DNA from: FEN-1297 sp046706945
Lineage (GTDB): Bacteria; Bacteroidota; Ignavibacteria; Ignavibacteriales; Ignavibacteriaceae
Direction: 5' to 3'
Assembly (NCBI GenBank): GCA_046706945.1
Contig: JBJKOY010000173.1
Coordinates: forward strand, 1 to 17,766
Length of the DNA stretch: 17,766 nucleotides
This document shows, in pieces, positions 8,262 through 15,634 of the stretch. A program made the position numbers and the translations under genes. How positions within the stretch are numbered: the first letter of the stretch is position 1; each line of letters begins with the position of its first letter. The notes beneath the pieces were generated by a model that was given only the letters and a program-made list of their open reading frames with translations, was not told where the DNA came from and did no database searches.

Positions 8262-10121
8262 TTAATTCTGCGGCAGGCGTATTGTAAATGTTGTGCCCGC
8301 GTTTATTTTGCTTTCGACGTTAATCGTACCGTTATGGTTGTCTACTATACCCCAAATTACCGCCAGACCTAGTCCCGTTCCCTTTTGACCTTTTGTAGTA
8401 TAAAACGGTTCGAAAATTTTTGATAATTCATCTTTTGAAATTCCGCATCCGTTATCCGCTATTTTTATTTCTATGTAATCTTTCATCCCGGCGATGTCAA
8501 CTGCGTCCCATTTCTGCCAATCGCACTTTTTATTAATACATCCCTCGAAAAATCCCTGTGCCGGGATTTCAAAGGTATAAACAGGCGAACCGCACTTGGG
8601 ACATTTTTTAGTTTCATCCAGCAACGAAATACTGCACTGCGGGCAGAATACCTGGGTGTCTTTATTTGCATTGAAGCCTATGCCATAAATATGATGGCCT
8701 TTGCCGTAAACGGGATCCAGATTAACGATCCCTTCCGTTTCGGAGTTTTTAACTTTTATTTTGATGGAAGGCATTCCGTCTATTTTTACTTCGTTATCCA
8801 TCAAGTCGTGCCGTTTGGGACAGACAGCCTTCTTTATATGAGTAATGCCGTAAGGAGAGAGCCGCAGATGCGATGTCGTTAAATTAATTACGCCCCCGTT
8901 TTTATCGATGGCGTCCAAAGCATTTACGATCAGGTTTATAAATACCTGCTGCATCTGGTTGGCATCCACTACCAGCTTGGGCAGATCTTTATCCAGCTGT
9001 TTCTCAAGTCTTACGTGATTTAAGGTCAATTGATTTTCAATTACGGTTATTGCGCGTTCGATGATTTCATTTATATCGGCTTCGTTTTTTTTCGGTACGG
9101 ATTGCCGCGCAAAGTCAAGCAGACCTTTTACTATCTCGCGGCTTCTTTTGGTTTCGCGGACTATTACTTTCAGGTCTTCCTGCAGTTCCGGGTTGTTCTG
9201 TGTCCTTTTGAGGAGGAAACTGCTATAGGTAAGAACGCCTGTCAAAGGATTATTTATCTCATGCGCGACCCCGGCAGCCAGTCTGCCCAGCGATGCCATT
9301 TTATCCGACTGGAACAGCTGAAGCCTTGCCTCGGACAATTTTTTTGTCATGTTATTAAAAGACCTCGCGAGCATTCCGAGTTCGTCGCTTCGCCTGTCTT
9401 TTATCGTATAATTTAAATTGCCGGTACCTACCTGGTTGGTTGCGTTCAGCAGTTCTTTTACCGGTTTATCCACCCATTCTTTAACAAAGAAGCCTATTAT
9501 AAAACTTAAAGCCAAAACCGCGGAGATGGCAAATATAACAATTTCCAATTCGCTTTTGCGGATTTGCTTATCCACTTCCTCCAGCGAAATTGTTATATCC
9601 AGAACCCCTAGGACCGATTGCTGCTCGGAATGCGCATGACAATCGGCGGACCAGCATGAATGCTCGTTATATATCGGGCTGATTATACCCAATACCCGTG
9701 ACGAATCGGGGCCCGGCCTGAATATTCGTGTCCTGTCCTTGATCGGAAGGCGCTGCAGAGGCTCATTGGCGGCATGACATGCGTAGCAGCTCTCCGCTTT
9801 CTTATCCACCATTTTTCCTATATCATCCGGGTGCGAAGAATAGATAATCTCTCCGACTTTGTTTAATACCCTTACATCCCTGATCCCCGGCTGTTCGCCT
9901 ATGGTATTTATTATACGGTGGATCCTCTCTCTCTGGTTAAGCAGCATATCGTAGCGCGTACTGTGCTTTATCGTCTCGCTTAACTGGTTGGCGCTTCTTT
10001 CAACTTCCGCAAGCAAACTGCTGCTGTGGGTACGGATATTGAAATACGAGAATATTCCGATGGTAATTAAGGCCGTTATCCCCACGGCTAAAATCAATTT
10101 AAATCCGATTTTCTTAAACAT
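8262..10121 (-). CDS. Heme-motif sensor histidine kinase with Cys-rich insertion in its ATPase domain
   Basis: 619 residues. A transmembrane helix (~8-27), a periplasmic sensor domain (~28-190), a second helix (~193-213) and HAMP (~210-262) are followed by HisKA with H287 in GVAHEINNPL and HATPase_c with N-box NLIVNALDA (396-404), DNGCGI (556-561), FEPFYTT and GTGLGLA. The sensor carries CYACH (112-116) and CWSADCH (156-162), a CX2CH and a CX4CH motif. Two covalently bound c-type hemes are therefore likely, exposed in the periplasm beside the multiheme cytochrome encoded upstream. Between the N-box and DNGCGI lies an extra ~130 residues (~417-548) with C434, C493/C496, C507/C510 and C528/C533, resembling a zinc ribbon; most kinases have about 15-20 residues here. 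It should sense periplasmic redox or ligand state and phosphorylate the two downstream regulators. The cytochrome gene ends 83 bases upstream. Confidence 0.9.
   Translation of the reverse strand: MFKKIGFKLILAVGITALITIGIFSYFNIRTHSSSLLAEVERSANQLSETIKHSTRYDMLLNQRERIHRIINTIGEQPGIRDVRVLNKVGEIIYSSHPDDIGKMVDKKAESCYACHAANEPLQRLPIKDRTRIFRPGPDSSRVLGIISPIYNEHSCWSADCHAHSEQQSVLGVLDITISLEEVDKQIRKSELEIVIFAISAVLALSFIIGFFVKEWVDKPVKELLNATNQVGTGNLNYTIKDRRSDELGMLARSFNNMTKKLSEARLQLFQSDKMASLGRLAAGVAHEINNPLTGVLTYSSFLLKRTQNNPELQEDLKVIVRETKRSREIVKGLLDFARQSVPKKNEADINEIIERAITVIENQLTLNHVRLEKQLDKDLPKLVVDANQMQQVFINLIVNALDAIDKNGGVINLTTSHLRLSPYGITHIKKAVCPKRHDLMDNEVKIDGMPSIKIKVKNSETEGIVNLDPVYGKGHHIYGIGFNANKDTQVFCPQCSISLLDETKKCPKCGSPVYTFEIPAQGFFEGCINKKCDWQKWDAVDIAGMKDYIEIKIADNGCGISKDELSKIFEPFYTTKGQKGTGLGLAVIWGIVDNHNGTINVESKINAGTTFTIRLPQN
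8478..8873 (-). other. Zinc-ribbon-like insertion inside the histidine kinase ATPase domain
   Basis: This segment encodes residues ~417-548 of the kinase. It contains CPKRH, then CPQC and CPKCG (a 10-residue loop between them), then CINKKC. The last two pairs plus the first give enough ligands for at least one Zn or other metal site. It separates two beta-strands of an otherwise normal HATPase_c domain. The second kinase in the window lacks it. Confidence 0.7.
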
Positions 10122-10204
10122 GATTTTCTAATTCCCAAAGCTTATACAACGCTGCTTTTTTATACTGCAAATATTAATGAAATAATTTATCAGTTACCTT
10201 TATT

Positions 10205-11377
10205 TTAAAAAGTTTCTCCCTGCCGGTTTTGCGAAACGTTTAGCATTGTACCCGGTTTATTCTTAGGATAAGTTTTGTCGTCGTGGCAATTCGTGCATAC
10301 CGGTTTCCGGAATGTTTTTTCCTGATGGCAATTGTTGCAATCCAATTCCGCATGATTTTCATCCAGCTTTAGTCCCGTAACCTGATGCTTAAACTTTCCG
10401 GGAATAAAATCTTTATGACAATTTTTACATTCGTTGTCAATTTTTACGAACTGTTTCGAAGTACCGTGGCATTTTTCACATGCCAATCCTTGATGAAATC
10501 TGTTCAACTCCCAGCCGGCCGCGGCAAAATGATTAAACGGCCCGGATTCTTTATCCTTATGGCAGACATTGCAGTTGTCGTTTTCATGACATGTAAAACA
10601 AGGTTTATGATGACCCGATTTCGGCCTTTGCAGCATGATCGGAGTTCCGCCGTTTTCAGTCTGCGATAAATTTGCCTTAACTTTATCGTGACATTTGGTA
10701 CAGTTGTCGTCTTTATGGCAGTCGACGCATTTTACTCCGAAAACCTTGATATGTTCTTCGTGATAGAATGTGACTATTTTCCCTTTATCGTAGTTAGTTT
10801 CAAAAACCAGTTTTACGGGTTCCTTCAGTTTGGGGTGAACCTTTCCCGTTATCTTTTTAACGTTGCTGCTCACCAGCCCCGTGCCGGCATCGGTTTTCAG
10901 TTCATGACATGAAGTACAATCGTTGGAATGACTCCATTCCCGGTGGCAAGATATGCACTGGCGATGGTAAGCGGCCTCCAGATCTGGTTTGCTTATGTCT
11001 TCTCTTTTTCTGGTTGTCTCGTGGCAATTTATGCACGGCTGTATCGGGCCGATGGTATTATAATGATGACATGTTTTGCAGCCTCCCGACATTTCGGCCA
11101 TCTCCGAGTGAATTCTGTGGGAAAAAACTACCGGGACATATTTATCGGATAATTCTTTTAATATTTCTATTTCAGGTCCCTGTTCCGGGGTTTGATTTAC
11201 TGTAATCATGTCCGCCCTGGGACAAGGTTTCAAGCACGGATCCTTACTGGTAGGCACATCGCACAAGTGACATGTCTTGCACGTTAAATTAATAAGTGAG
11301 TGACTATTGCTTGTTTTATTCTGGCCGTATAAAACCGACGCAAACACCGATACCAAAATAAAGACTGTTTTTTTCAT
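10205..11377 (-). CDS. Periplasmic 13-heme cytochrome c
   Basis: 390 residues with a Sec signal peptide (MKKTVFILVSVFASVLYG, cleavage near residue 18). Thirteen CXXCH heme motifs begin at C33, C100, C115, C141, C154, C217, C226, C260, C269, C300, C317, C347 and C361. Many extra His residues are available as distal ligands. The N-terminal motif CKTCHLC..PT...PCL..CPR (33-54) adds four further cysteines and looks like a distinct small domain. No catalytic signature of a nitrite, hydroxylamine or tetrathionate enzyme is visible, so an electron-transfer wire is inferred. Its start codon overlaps the stop of the HybB/NrfD-like gene (ATGA), with GGAGG six bases before the ATG. This implies translational coupling and that it is the electron partner of that membrane complex, passing electrons from the quinone pool to the periplasm or in the reverse direction. 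Heme spacing resembles class III / NrfH-NapC-unrelated multiheme families rather than a known octaheme enzyme. Confidence 0.9.
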   Translation of the reverse strand: MKKTVFILVSVFASVLYGQNKTSNSHSLINLTCKTCHLCDVPTSKDPCLKPCPRADMITVNQTPEQGPEIEILKELSDKYVPVVFSHRIHSEMAEMSGGCKTCHHYNTIGPIQPCINCHETTRKREDISKPDLEAAYHRQCISCHREWSHSNDCTSCHELKTDAGTGLVSSNVKKITGKVHPKLKEPVKLVFETNYDKGKIVTFYHEEHIKVFGVKCVDCHKDDNCTKCHDKVKANLSQTENGGTPIMLQRPKSGHHKPCFTCHENDNCNVCHKDKESGPFNHFAAAGWELNRFHQGLACEKCHGTSKQFVKIDNECKNCHKDFIPGKFKHQVTGLKLDENHAELDCNNCHQEKTFRKPVCTNCHDDKTYPKNKPGTMLNVSQNRQGETF

Positions 11378-12618
11378 CTCCGGCCTCCCCTAATCTTAAA
11401 TTTTGTTTGGATCATAAAATGTTTGTCGGGTAAACTTAAAACCGGGAAGTTCATTACAACGACTCTGTAGATAAGCACCAGGATAGCTACAAAACCTACG
11501 GTTACGGAAATTTCTCCTACGGAAGGGAAATAAGGTCCGTAGGAATAGGGAGGTCTGTATGCGACTATAAAATTATTAATACGATTTAACAGAACTCCGA
11601 ATATAACCAGTGACGAAGCGATAAATAACAAAAGCGGCGAATTAAGTACGGCTCTCGATAAGAACATCCTGAGCGGTACTATAATGCCGAAAAGCACCTC
11701 GATTACGAACATTACGCTGTAAACGTTGAACTGGGTCAGGTATACAAAGCTGTCCCTTATTACCATATCGCCGATCTTAAACGCAAGATAAATTCCGAGT
11801 ATCGGAGCTATTATTCTTCCCAGGTCCGAAAGTATTTTCATTTCCGGCTTCAATCCGAACGACCGGCTTGCTATTAGAGATTCGAATATAACCATCGGGA
11901 AACCAACGGAGATAGCCGAAAGTAGGAAAAGCAGCGGGAGAACGGGTGTCTGCCACAGCGGGTGCATTTTCGGGCCTGCAATTATCATTAACGTGCCGAG
12001 CGACGACTGGTGGAGCGTGGAAAGCACGACACCCAGAATTATAAATACGAACATTACTTTTGATAAAGTCCTGTCAAGTGTTCTTAAAAGTCCGTCAACC
12101 GGCTTATTGAGGAACGAAAAGATCCCTTTAAGATTTACGTTCCCTATAAACCGTTCGGTAATTATGGGCAGAAATTCAATATAAAGAACCGTCAAATACA
12201 TCATAACGCAGATACCGACTTCGAACAGGGCCGAGTTGCCGTTCCAAAATATCAAAGGATGCCACATATAATACCACCGGCCTACGTCGACGGATACCCC
12301 GACAGCAACAAACGTATAGCCGAGCAGAGCCGTGAGCAATGCCGGCCGTACGATATCGTGATAATGTTCCTTATGCATTACATGACCGAGAGCCGCTGTA
12401 GTAAAGCCGCCGGCTGCCAGGGCAACGCCGGCCGCAACATCAATTCCTATCCAGATTCCCCACGGGTATTGATTGTTCAGATTGGTTACGGCTCCTATTC
12501 CCCAGATAAACCTAACTGCCAAAAATATTAATCCGTTTAAGGCGATCAGCGCCAGAATAATTACACCGGGCGTGAAAAATTTTTTATGCACCCGAGCGGG
12601 TTTTGTTATTTGTCCCAT
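11374..12618 (-). CDS. HybB/NrfD-family integral membrane quinone oxidoreductase subunit
   Basis: 414 residues with about ten hydrophobic helices (approximately 16-38, 55-80, 92-112, 127-152, 187-206, 225-247, 268-288, 297-318, 327-345, 370-390). The signature YPWGIWIGIDVAAGVALAAGGF (around 51-72) and GRWYYMWHPLIFWN (113-126) are typical of the HybB branch of the NrfD/PsrC family. These are heme-free proteins that exchange electrons with (mena)quinone and pass them to an iron-sulfur partner. That partner is encoded 10 bases upstream and the multiheme cytochrome overlaps downstream, giving a three-subunit membrane complex. AGGA lies about 8 bases before the ATG. No hydrogenase, nitrite reductase or polysulfide reductase catalytic subunit is present, so the label refers to family only. 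The direction of electron flow cannot be read from sequence. Confidence 0.9.
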   Translation of the reverse strand: MGQITKPARVHKKFFTPGVIILALIALNGLIFLAVRFIWGIGAVTNLNNQYPWGIWIGIDVAAGVALAAGGFTTAALGHVMHKEHYHDIVRPALLTALLGYTFVAVGVSVDVGRWYYMWHPLIFWNGNSALFEVGICVMMYLTVLYIEFLPIITERFIGNVNLKGIFSFLNKPVDGLLRTLDRTLSKVMFVFIILGVVLSTLHQSSLGTLMIIAGPKMHPLWQTPVLPLLFLLSAISVGFPMVIFESLIASRSFGLKPEMKILSDLGRIIAPILGIYLAFKIGDMVIRDSFVYLTQFNVYSVMFVIEVLFGIIVPLRMFLSRAVLNSPLLLFIASSLVIFGVLLNRINNFIVAYRPPYSYGPYFPSVGEISVTVGFVAILVLIYRVVVMNFPVLSLPDKHFMIQTKFKIRGGRR

Positions 12619-12628
12619 AATATAATTC

Positions 12629-13522
12629 CTATTCAGATTTTTCCTTGTTTTTAGTAATCCACATTATTCCGCCGAGCAGCGCATAAAGCGAAACCGGAGG
12701 AACAAAGTATGCGAATATTCCGTGCTGGATGGATTCGGAAGTTCCGGGCATCGGTTTGTCTCCCGGCTTAGGAAATTGCAGCTTGGAAAAATCCTGATTA
12801 GCGAGGTATAACCAAGAAGTGCCGCCTGCTTCATATTCGCCGTATATATGATTGAAATATCTGTCGGGATATCTTTTTATTCTTTCCCTTGCTTCTTTGA
12901 TTAGTTCGCTCCGGGGTCCGTATGTAAGAGCTTCAACAGGGCAAACATTAACGCATGCTGGCAGCTTTCCTTCTTTTGTCCTTTCAAAACAAAAATCGCA
13001 TTTCATTAATTTAGGGTATAGAGCCTTTTCGTATTCAAACGCAGGAATTTGAAAGGGACAGGCGACCATGCAATATCGGCATCCGATGCATTTATCGGTA
13101 TCCCAAATAACGGAGCCGTTTGCCTGCTTGGACATTGCGCCTACTATACAAGCGGATACGCACGCGGGATGATCGCAATGCATACACTGTATCTTTACAT
13201 CCGTAGGCAGAGCATTGTTTTGAGGATTAGGATATTCGTTTACGATAGTCAGTGCGCTTGTTGTAGGCCTTCTCATTTCTTTAAATACGGACCTGTCCTC
13301 ATATTTTTCTTTCGATTCGGTCGGAAGGCCGTGAGCTGTTTTGCATGCCCATTCGCAATTCCTACATCCGATGCAAACGGTGGTATCCACCAGAACACCC
13401 GTTCTGTCTTCGGAAAGAATATTTTTAGGCGATGCTTTTACGGGCTTCGTAGCTAAACCTGTCGCTCCGGCTGTCATTAGGGTTATAGTTTTAAAGAAGT
13501 CTCTTCGATTTTGTTTTATCAT
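12629..13522 (-). CDS. HybA/NrfC-type Tat-exported four-[4Fe-4S] ferredoxin subunit with C-terminal anchor
   Basis: 297 residues. The N-terminus has a twin-arginine motif (NRRDFFK, residues 5-11) and a hydrophobic stretch, so it is exported folded. Four cysteine clusters follow: C50/53/56/60, C113/116/121/125, C145/148/151/155 and C175/178/190/194. These are sixteen cysteines for four [4Fe-4S] clusters in the usual interleaved DmsB/NrfC/HybA layout. Residues ~268-288 (GIFAYFVPPVSLYALLGGIMW) form a C-terminal transmembrane helix, the feature that separates HybA-like from NrfC/DmsB-like proteins. It should transfer electrons between the HybB/NrfD subunit and the 13-heme cytochrome on the periplasmic face. 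It is the first gene of the - strand operon, with a GGGGA ribosome site about 7 bases before the ATG. The promoter should lie in the 13523-14213 intergenic region. Confidence 0.9.
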   Translation of the reverse strand: MIKQNRRDFFKTITLMTAGATGLATKPVKASPKNILSEDRTGVLVDTTVCIGCRNCEWACKTAHGLPTESKEKYEDRSVFKEMRRPTTSALTIVNEYPNPQNNALPTDVKIQCMHCDHPACVSACIVGAMSKQANGSVIWDTDKCIGCRYCMVACPFQIPAFEYEKALYPKLMKCDFCFERTKEGKLPACVNVCPVEALTYGPRSELIKEARERIKRYPDRYFNHIYGEYEAGGTSWLYLANQDFSKLQFPKPGDKPMPGTSESIQHGIFAYFVPPVSLYALLGGIMWITKNKEKSE

Positions 13523-14213
13523 GATTGTTCCCCGTATTTTCCCTTTTTGAAGTCAATATTTTGAATATTCTAGTTTGCCGTTACTATTAAAACAATATAA
13601 AACTATGCCAATTGCGCATGCCTAAAATCCGGCTTTTAATAATTAGAATTTTCAGCGGCCTAAATATTTTTCATATTTAAACATTCGCTTTTTAAAAATT
13701 TCATTTCTCAGAATTGGAAAACCTTAGAAATTTATTTTGCTGTTACTGAGAAACTGCAGAGTTGTTATGATGTATTTTTAAACGTAAAAAAATTTAACAC
13801 TTAATAAATAATAACATTTTACTGTTCAAAAAATATAGTATACATAAATGATTGCTAAACTAGAATGATTGTTGCGTAACATGTATGGGTTGATATTTTG
13901 AAGAAAAAGAAAATAAACTAAAGTACGATAGTTAAAATGCAATTAAATTATATTTCTAATAAACTATTAATGAATAATAATCTATATTCTATTTTATTGA
14001 TAATTCATAATTCTAATTTTTATTAAGCCCTCACTTCAAATTTTAATAATCCTTTAATCTTTTATAATTGCAAAATTCAACGGTAATTATGGCGATAATT
14101 TAAGTCAGCTGCTTCCCTGCGTGAGAATAATTTCATGATTATTACAAGAATAACTAGGATTAAACGACAAACCCATTAAAATCCGCAGTCCGTTTGATGA
14201 GAGATTATCAATA
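13523..14213. other. AT-rich divergent intergenic region
   Basis: About 690 bases with no credible gene on either strand; in-frame stops are dense throughout. It separates the - strand respiratory operon from the + strand GcvH/kinase genes, so it should carry both promoters. An 8-bp inverted repeat TTTCTCAG / CTGAGAAA (13704-13711 and 13746-13753, 34-base spacer) and a short one AATAAT/ATTATT around 14126-14143 are visible. Either could be regulator sites but could be chance in such AT-rich DNA. No confident sigma-70-type promoter could be assigned. Confidence 0.6.
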
Positions 14214-14219
14214 ATGTTT

Positions 14220-14235
14220 TGGCTCGTAGTTTGTA
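14220..14235 (+). promoter_or_regulatory. Candidate sigma-54 (-24/-12) promoter
   Basis: The bases TGGCTCG-TAGT-TTGTA match the sigma-54 consensus TGGCACG-N4-TTGCW at all but two specified positions, with correct spacing. One mismatch is the usually conserved C at -12, which weakens it. The predicted start of transcription is near 14246, about 15 bases before an AAAAGGGG ribosome site and 30 before the GTG at 14276. An NtrC-type sigma-54 activator is encoded about 3 kb downstream, which makes the site plausible. Confidence 0.35.
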
Positions 14236-14275
14236 TAGAGTTTTTCGTAAGGTCAGACGTAAAAGGGGTCGACTC

Positions 14276-14722
14276 GTGAAACAGCGAACGGATTCATACA
14301 ATTTCAAAATTCCTACGGATACTTATTTTTCCAAACGTCATACTTGGATCAGAAAAAACGATTACGGCTTACTTAAATTGGGTCTCGACGAAATAATTTG
14401 GAAAATAAATGAAGATTTAAGATTCGGAAATTTCGTAAAAATAGGAACAAGTTTAAAAAAGGACGACCCTATGTTTGAAGTTGCCGCCGGACCAAAAAGG
14501 TATTCAATTGAATCACCGATTGCAGGTGTTCCGGTATTTTATAATCCCTTTATCTTCCGGGGAAACTTTGCGGATCCCTATGACGACGACTGGATAATAT
14601 TAATTCGTGCAAACGATTTTTTGTATGATAAGAAATTTTTAATGTCTTGCGAGGAATATAAAAATTGGATTGATAAAATGGGAAAAAAAAGCCTTGACGA
14701 ATCTTTCACGGAATCTCCTTAG
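14276..14722 (+). CDS. Stand-alone GcvH-like protein (start uncertain)
   Basis: 148 residues from the GTG at 14276, chosen because AAAAGGGG (14261-14268) lies 7 bases upstream and the homologous domain begins right after. The same frame is open back to a TTG at 14219 (167 residues), which would add a very basic N-terminus (VRRKRGR). The domain aligns with GcvH: YFSKRHTWIRKNDYGLLKLGL (HEWV-like start), ESPIAGV in place of APVSGE, then DPYDDDWIILI. Eight residues before PIAG, where true GcvH has its lipoyl lysine, there is Pro73, with Lys74 one residue off. Lipoylation and a role in glycine cleavage are therefore unlikely, and no gcvT or gcvP is nearby. It resembles the GcvH-like parts of the two response regulators on the other strand. 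An alternative start with a membrane helix is discussed in the findings. Confidence 0.75.
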   Translation: MKQRTDSYNFKIPTDTYFSKRHTWIRKNDYGLLKLGLDEIIWKINEDLRFGNFVKIGTSLKKDDPMFEVAAGPKRYSIESPIAGVPVFYNPFIFRGNFADPYDDDWIILIRANDFLYDKKFLMSCEEYKNWIDKMGKKSLDESFTESP

Positions 14723-14825
14723 AGAAATAATATGGTGTTAATTTATATACGGCGGGTTTGTCCGGAGTTTCGCTGCCTGCTTTTAATGCGATTTTCAGGA
14801 AAACTTAAAACAACAATGTAAATAT

Positions 14826-15533
14826 ATGTATTCGGATCTGCGCTGCATATGGATGATATCAAACTATATAGGAGTAAAGTACTGTGAACAGCAATTCGAT
14901 TGCGAGAATTGTCCTATTGATATTGTCTTACGCAATATTTATGACGAAAATTCCGGGGAATTCAATTGCAAATATAATTTGAATGATACCGGAGCCATAG
15001 ACCGAATCATTGAAAAGATTTCCGGAATAGAATTCAGCAGAAATATTTTGTACTTAAAAAAGAGCTGGATCCTGAAACCTATATATGCAAATATTTTTTA
15101 TATCGGTTTAAATCCGCTTATGGTTCCTCTGCTGGATAATATTGACTGTATAGAAGAATGCATGAGAAAGGTATACTATATTAAAGACCAAAAACTTCTT
15201 ACCCTGTCGGGCGATTGGGGAGAAATATCCTTATCGGCCCCAATGAATCTCCTGCTGCTCGACAAGTTAAACTGGCGCCCGGAGGATATCGGCGCCAATA
15301 AATGGATAGCATTGATAATCGCGAATCAAAGCGATATACAGGAAGCATTATTGCCGCCGGATCAATGGAAAATTAACAAAGCTATGCTGAGAAATCTTAT
15401 GCTTGAATATAAAGAGTGCTGCCTGTTTATAGGACAGCGCAGCTGCGGGAATGAAAAAAAAATAAGTAAATTTTATCAGCTTTTGGGCAATTCCCAATAT
15501 GTGAAACTGCTGAACAAGTTGTTTAACGAATAA
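14826..15533 (+). CDS. Cys-cluster protein with diverged GcvH-like domain
   Basis: 235 residues. The N-terminal segment holds CIWM....GVKYC.....C..CPID (C7, C20, C26, C29), a four-cysteine arrangement suited to a metal or iron-sulfur site. I recall similar 'CxWM...yKlC...ydCxxC' segments in anaerobe proteins but cannot name the family. Residues ~70-168 can be aligned with the GcvH-like domain of the membrane-anchored regulator: KKSW with HCW, IFYIGLNPLMVPLLDNID with VKIGIDDFAKKLIGKID, and NKWIALIIAN with TNWICIVDSD. The PVSG turn has become APMN, and Trp replaces the lipoyl-lysine position, so it cannot be a conventional carrier. More cysteines occur at 108, 112, 198, 199 and 207. The protein is predicted soluble and cytoplasmic. 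The ATG at 14826 has no Shine-Dalgarno sequence. It lies between the stand-alone GcvH-like gene and the second diheme kinase, all on the same strand. Confidence 0.7.
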   Translation: MYSDLRCIWMISNYIGVKYCEQQFDCENCPIDIVLRNIYDENSGEFNCKYNLNDTGAIDRIIEKISGIEFSRNILYLKKSWILKPIYANIFYIGLNPLMVPLLDNIDCIEECMRKVYYIKDQKLLTLSGDWGEISLSAPMNLLLLDKLNWRPEDIGANKWIALIIANQSDIQEALLPPDQWKINKAMLRNLMLEYKECCLFIGQRSCGNEKKISKFYQLLGNSQYVKLLNKLFNE

Positions 15534-15634
15534 TTCTAAAACAGTATAATCTATAAGATAACCTTTAACATTAATAAGTTATAATCTCCCGATGCAGTTA
15601 TTATAATATTGTGCCGTAAATAGGGGTCAGGGGC

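Noticed and set aside
10205..13522. Operon as a Nrf nitrite reductase or hydrogenase-2
   Set aside because: There is no NrfA-type CXXCK heme motif, no octaheme catalytic signature and no Ni-Fe hydrogenase subunit; only the shared electron-transfer subunits are present.
13704..13753. Inverted repeat TTTCTCAG/CTGAGAAA as a definite operator
   Set aside because: Only 8 bp with a 34-base spacer in very AT-rich DNA; could easily be chance, so it is mentioned only in the intergenic entry.
14276..14722. A functional glycine cleavage H protein (gcvH)
   Set aside because: The lipoyl lysine position is Pro, the PVSG turn is altered, and no gcvT or gcvP is nearby.
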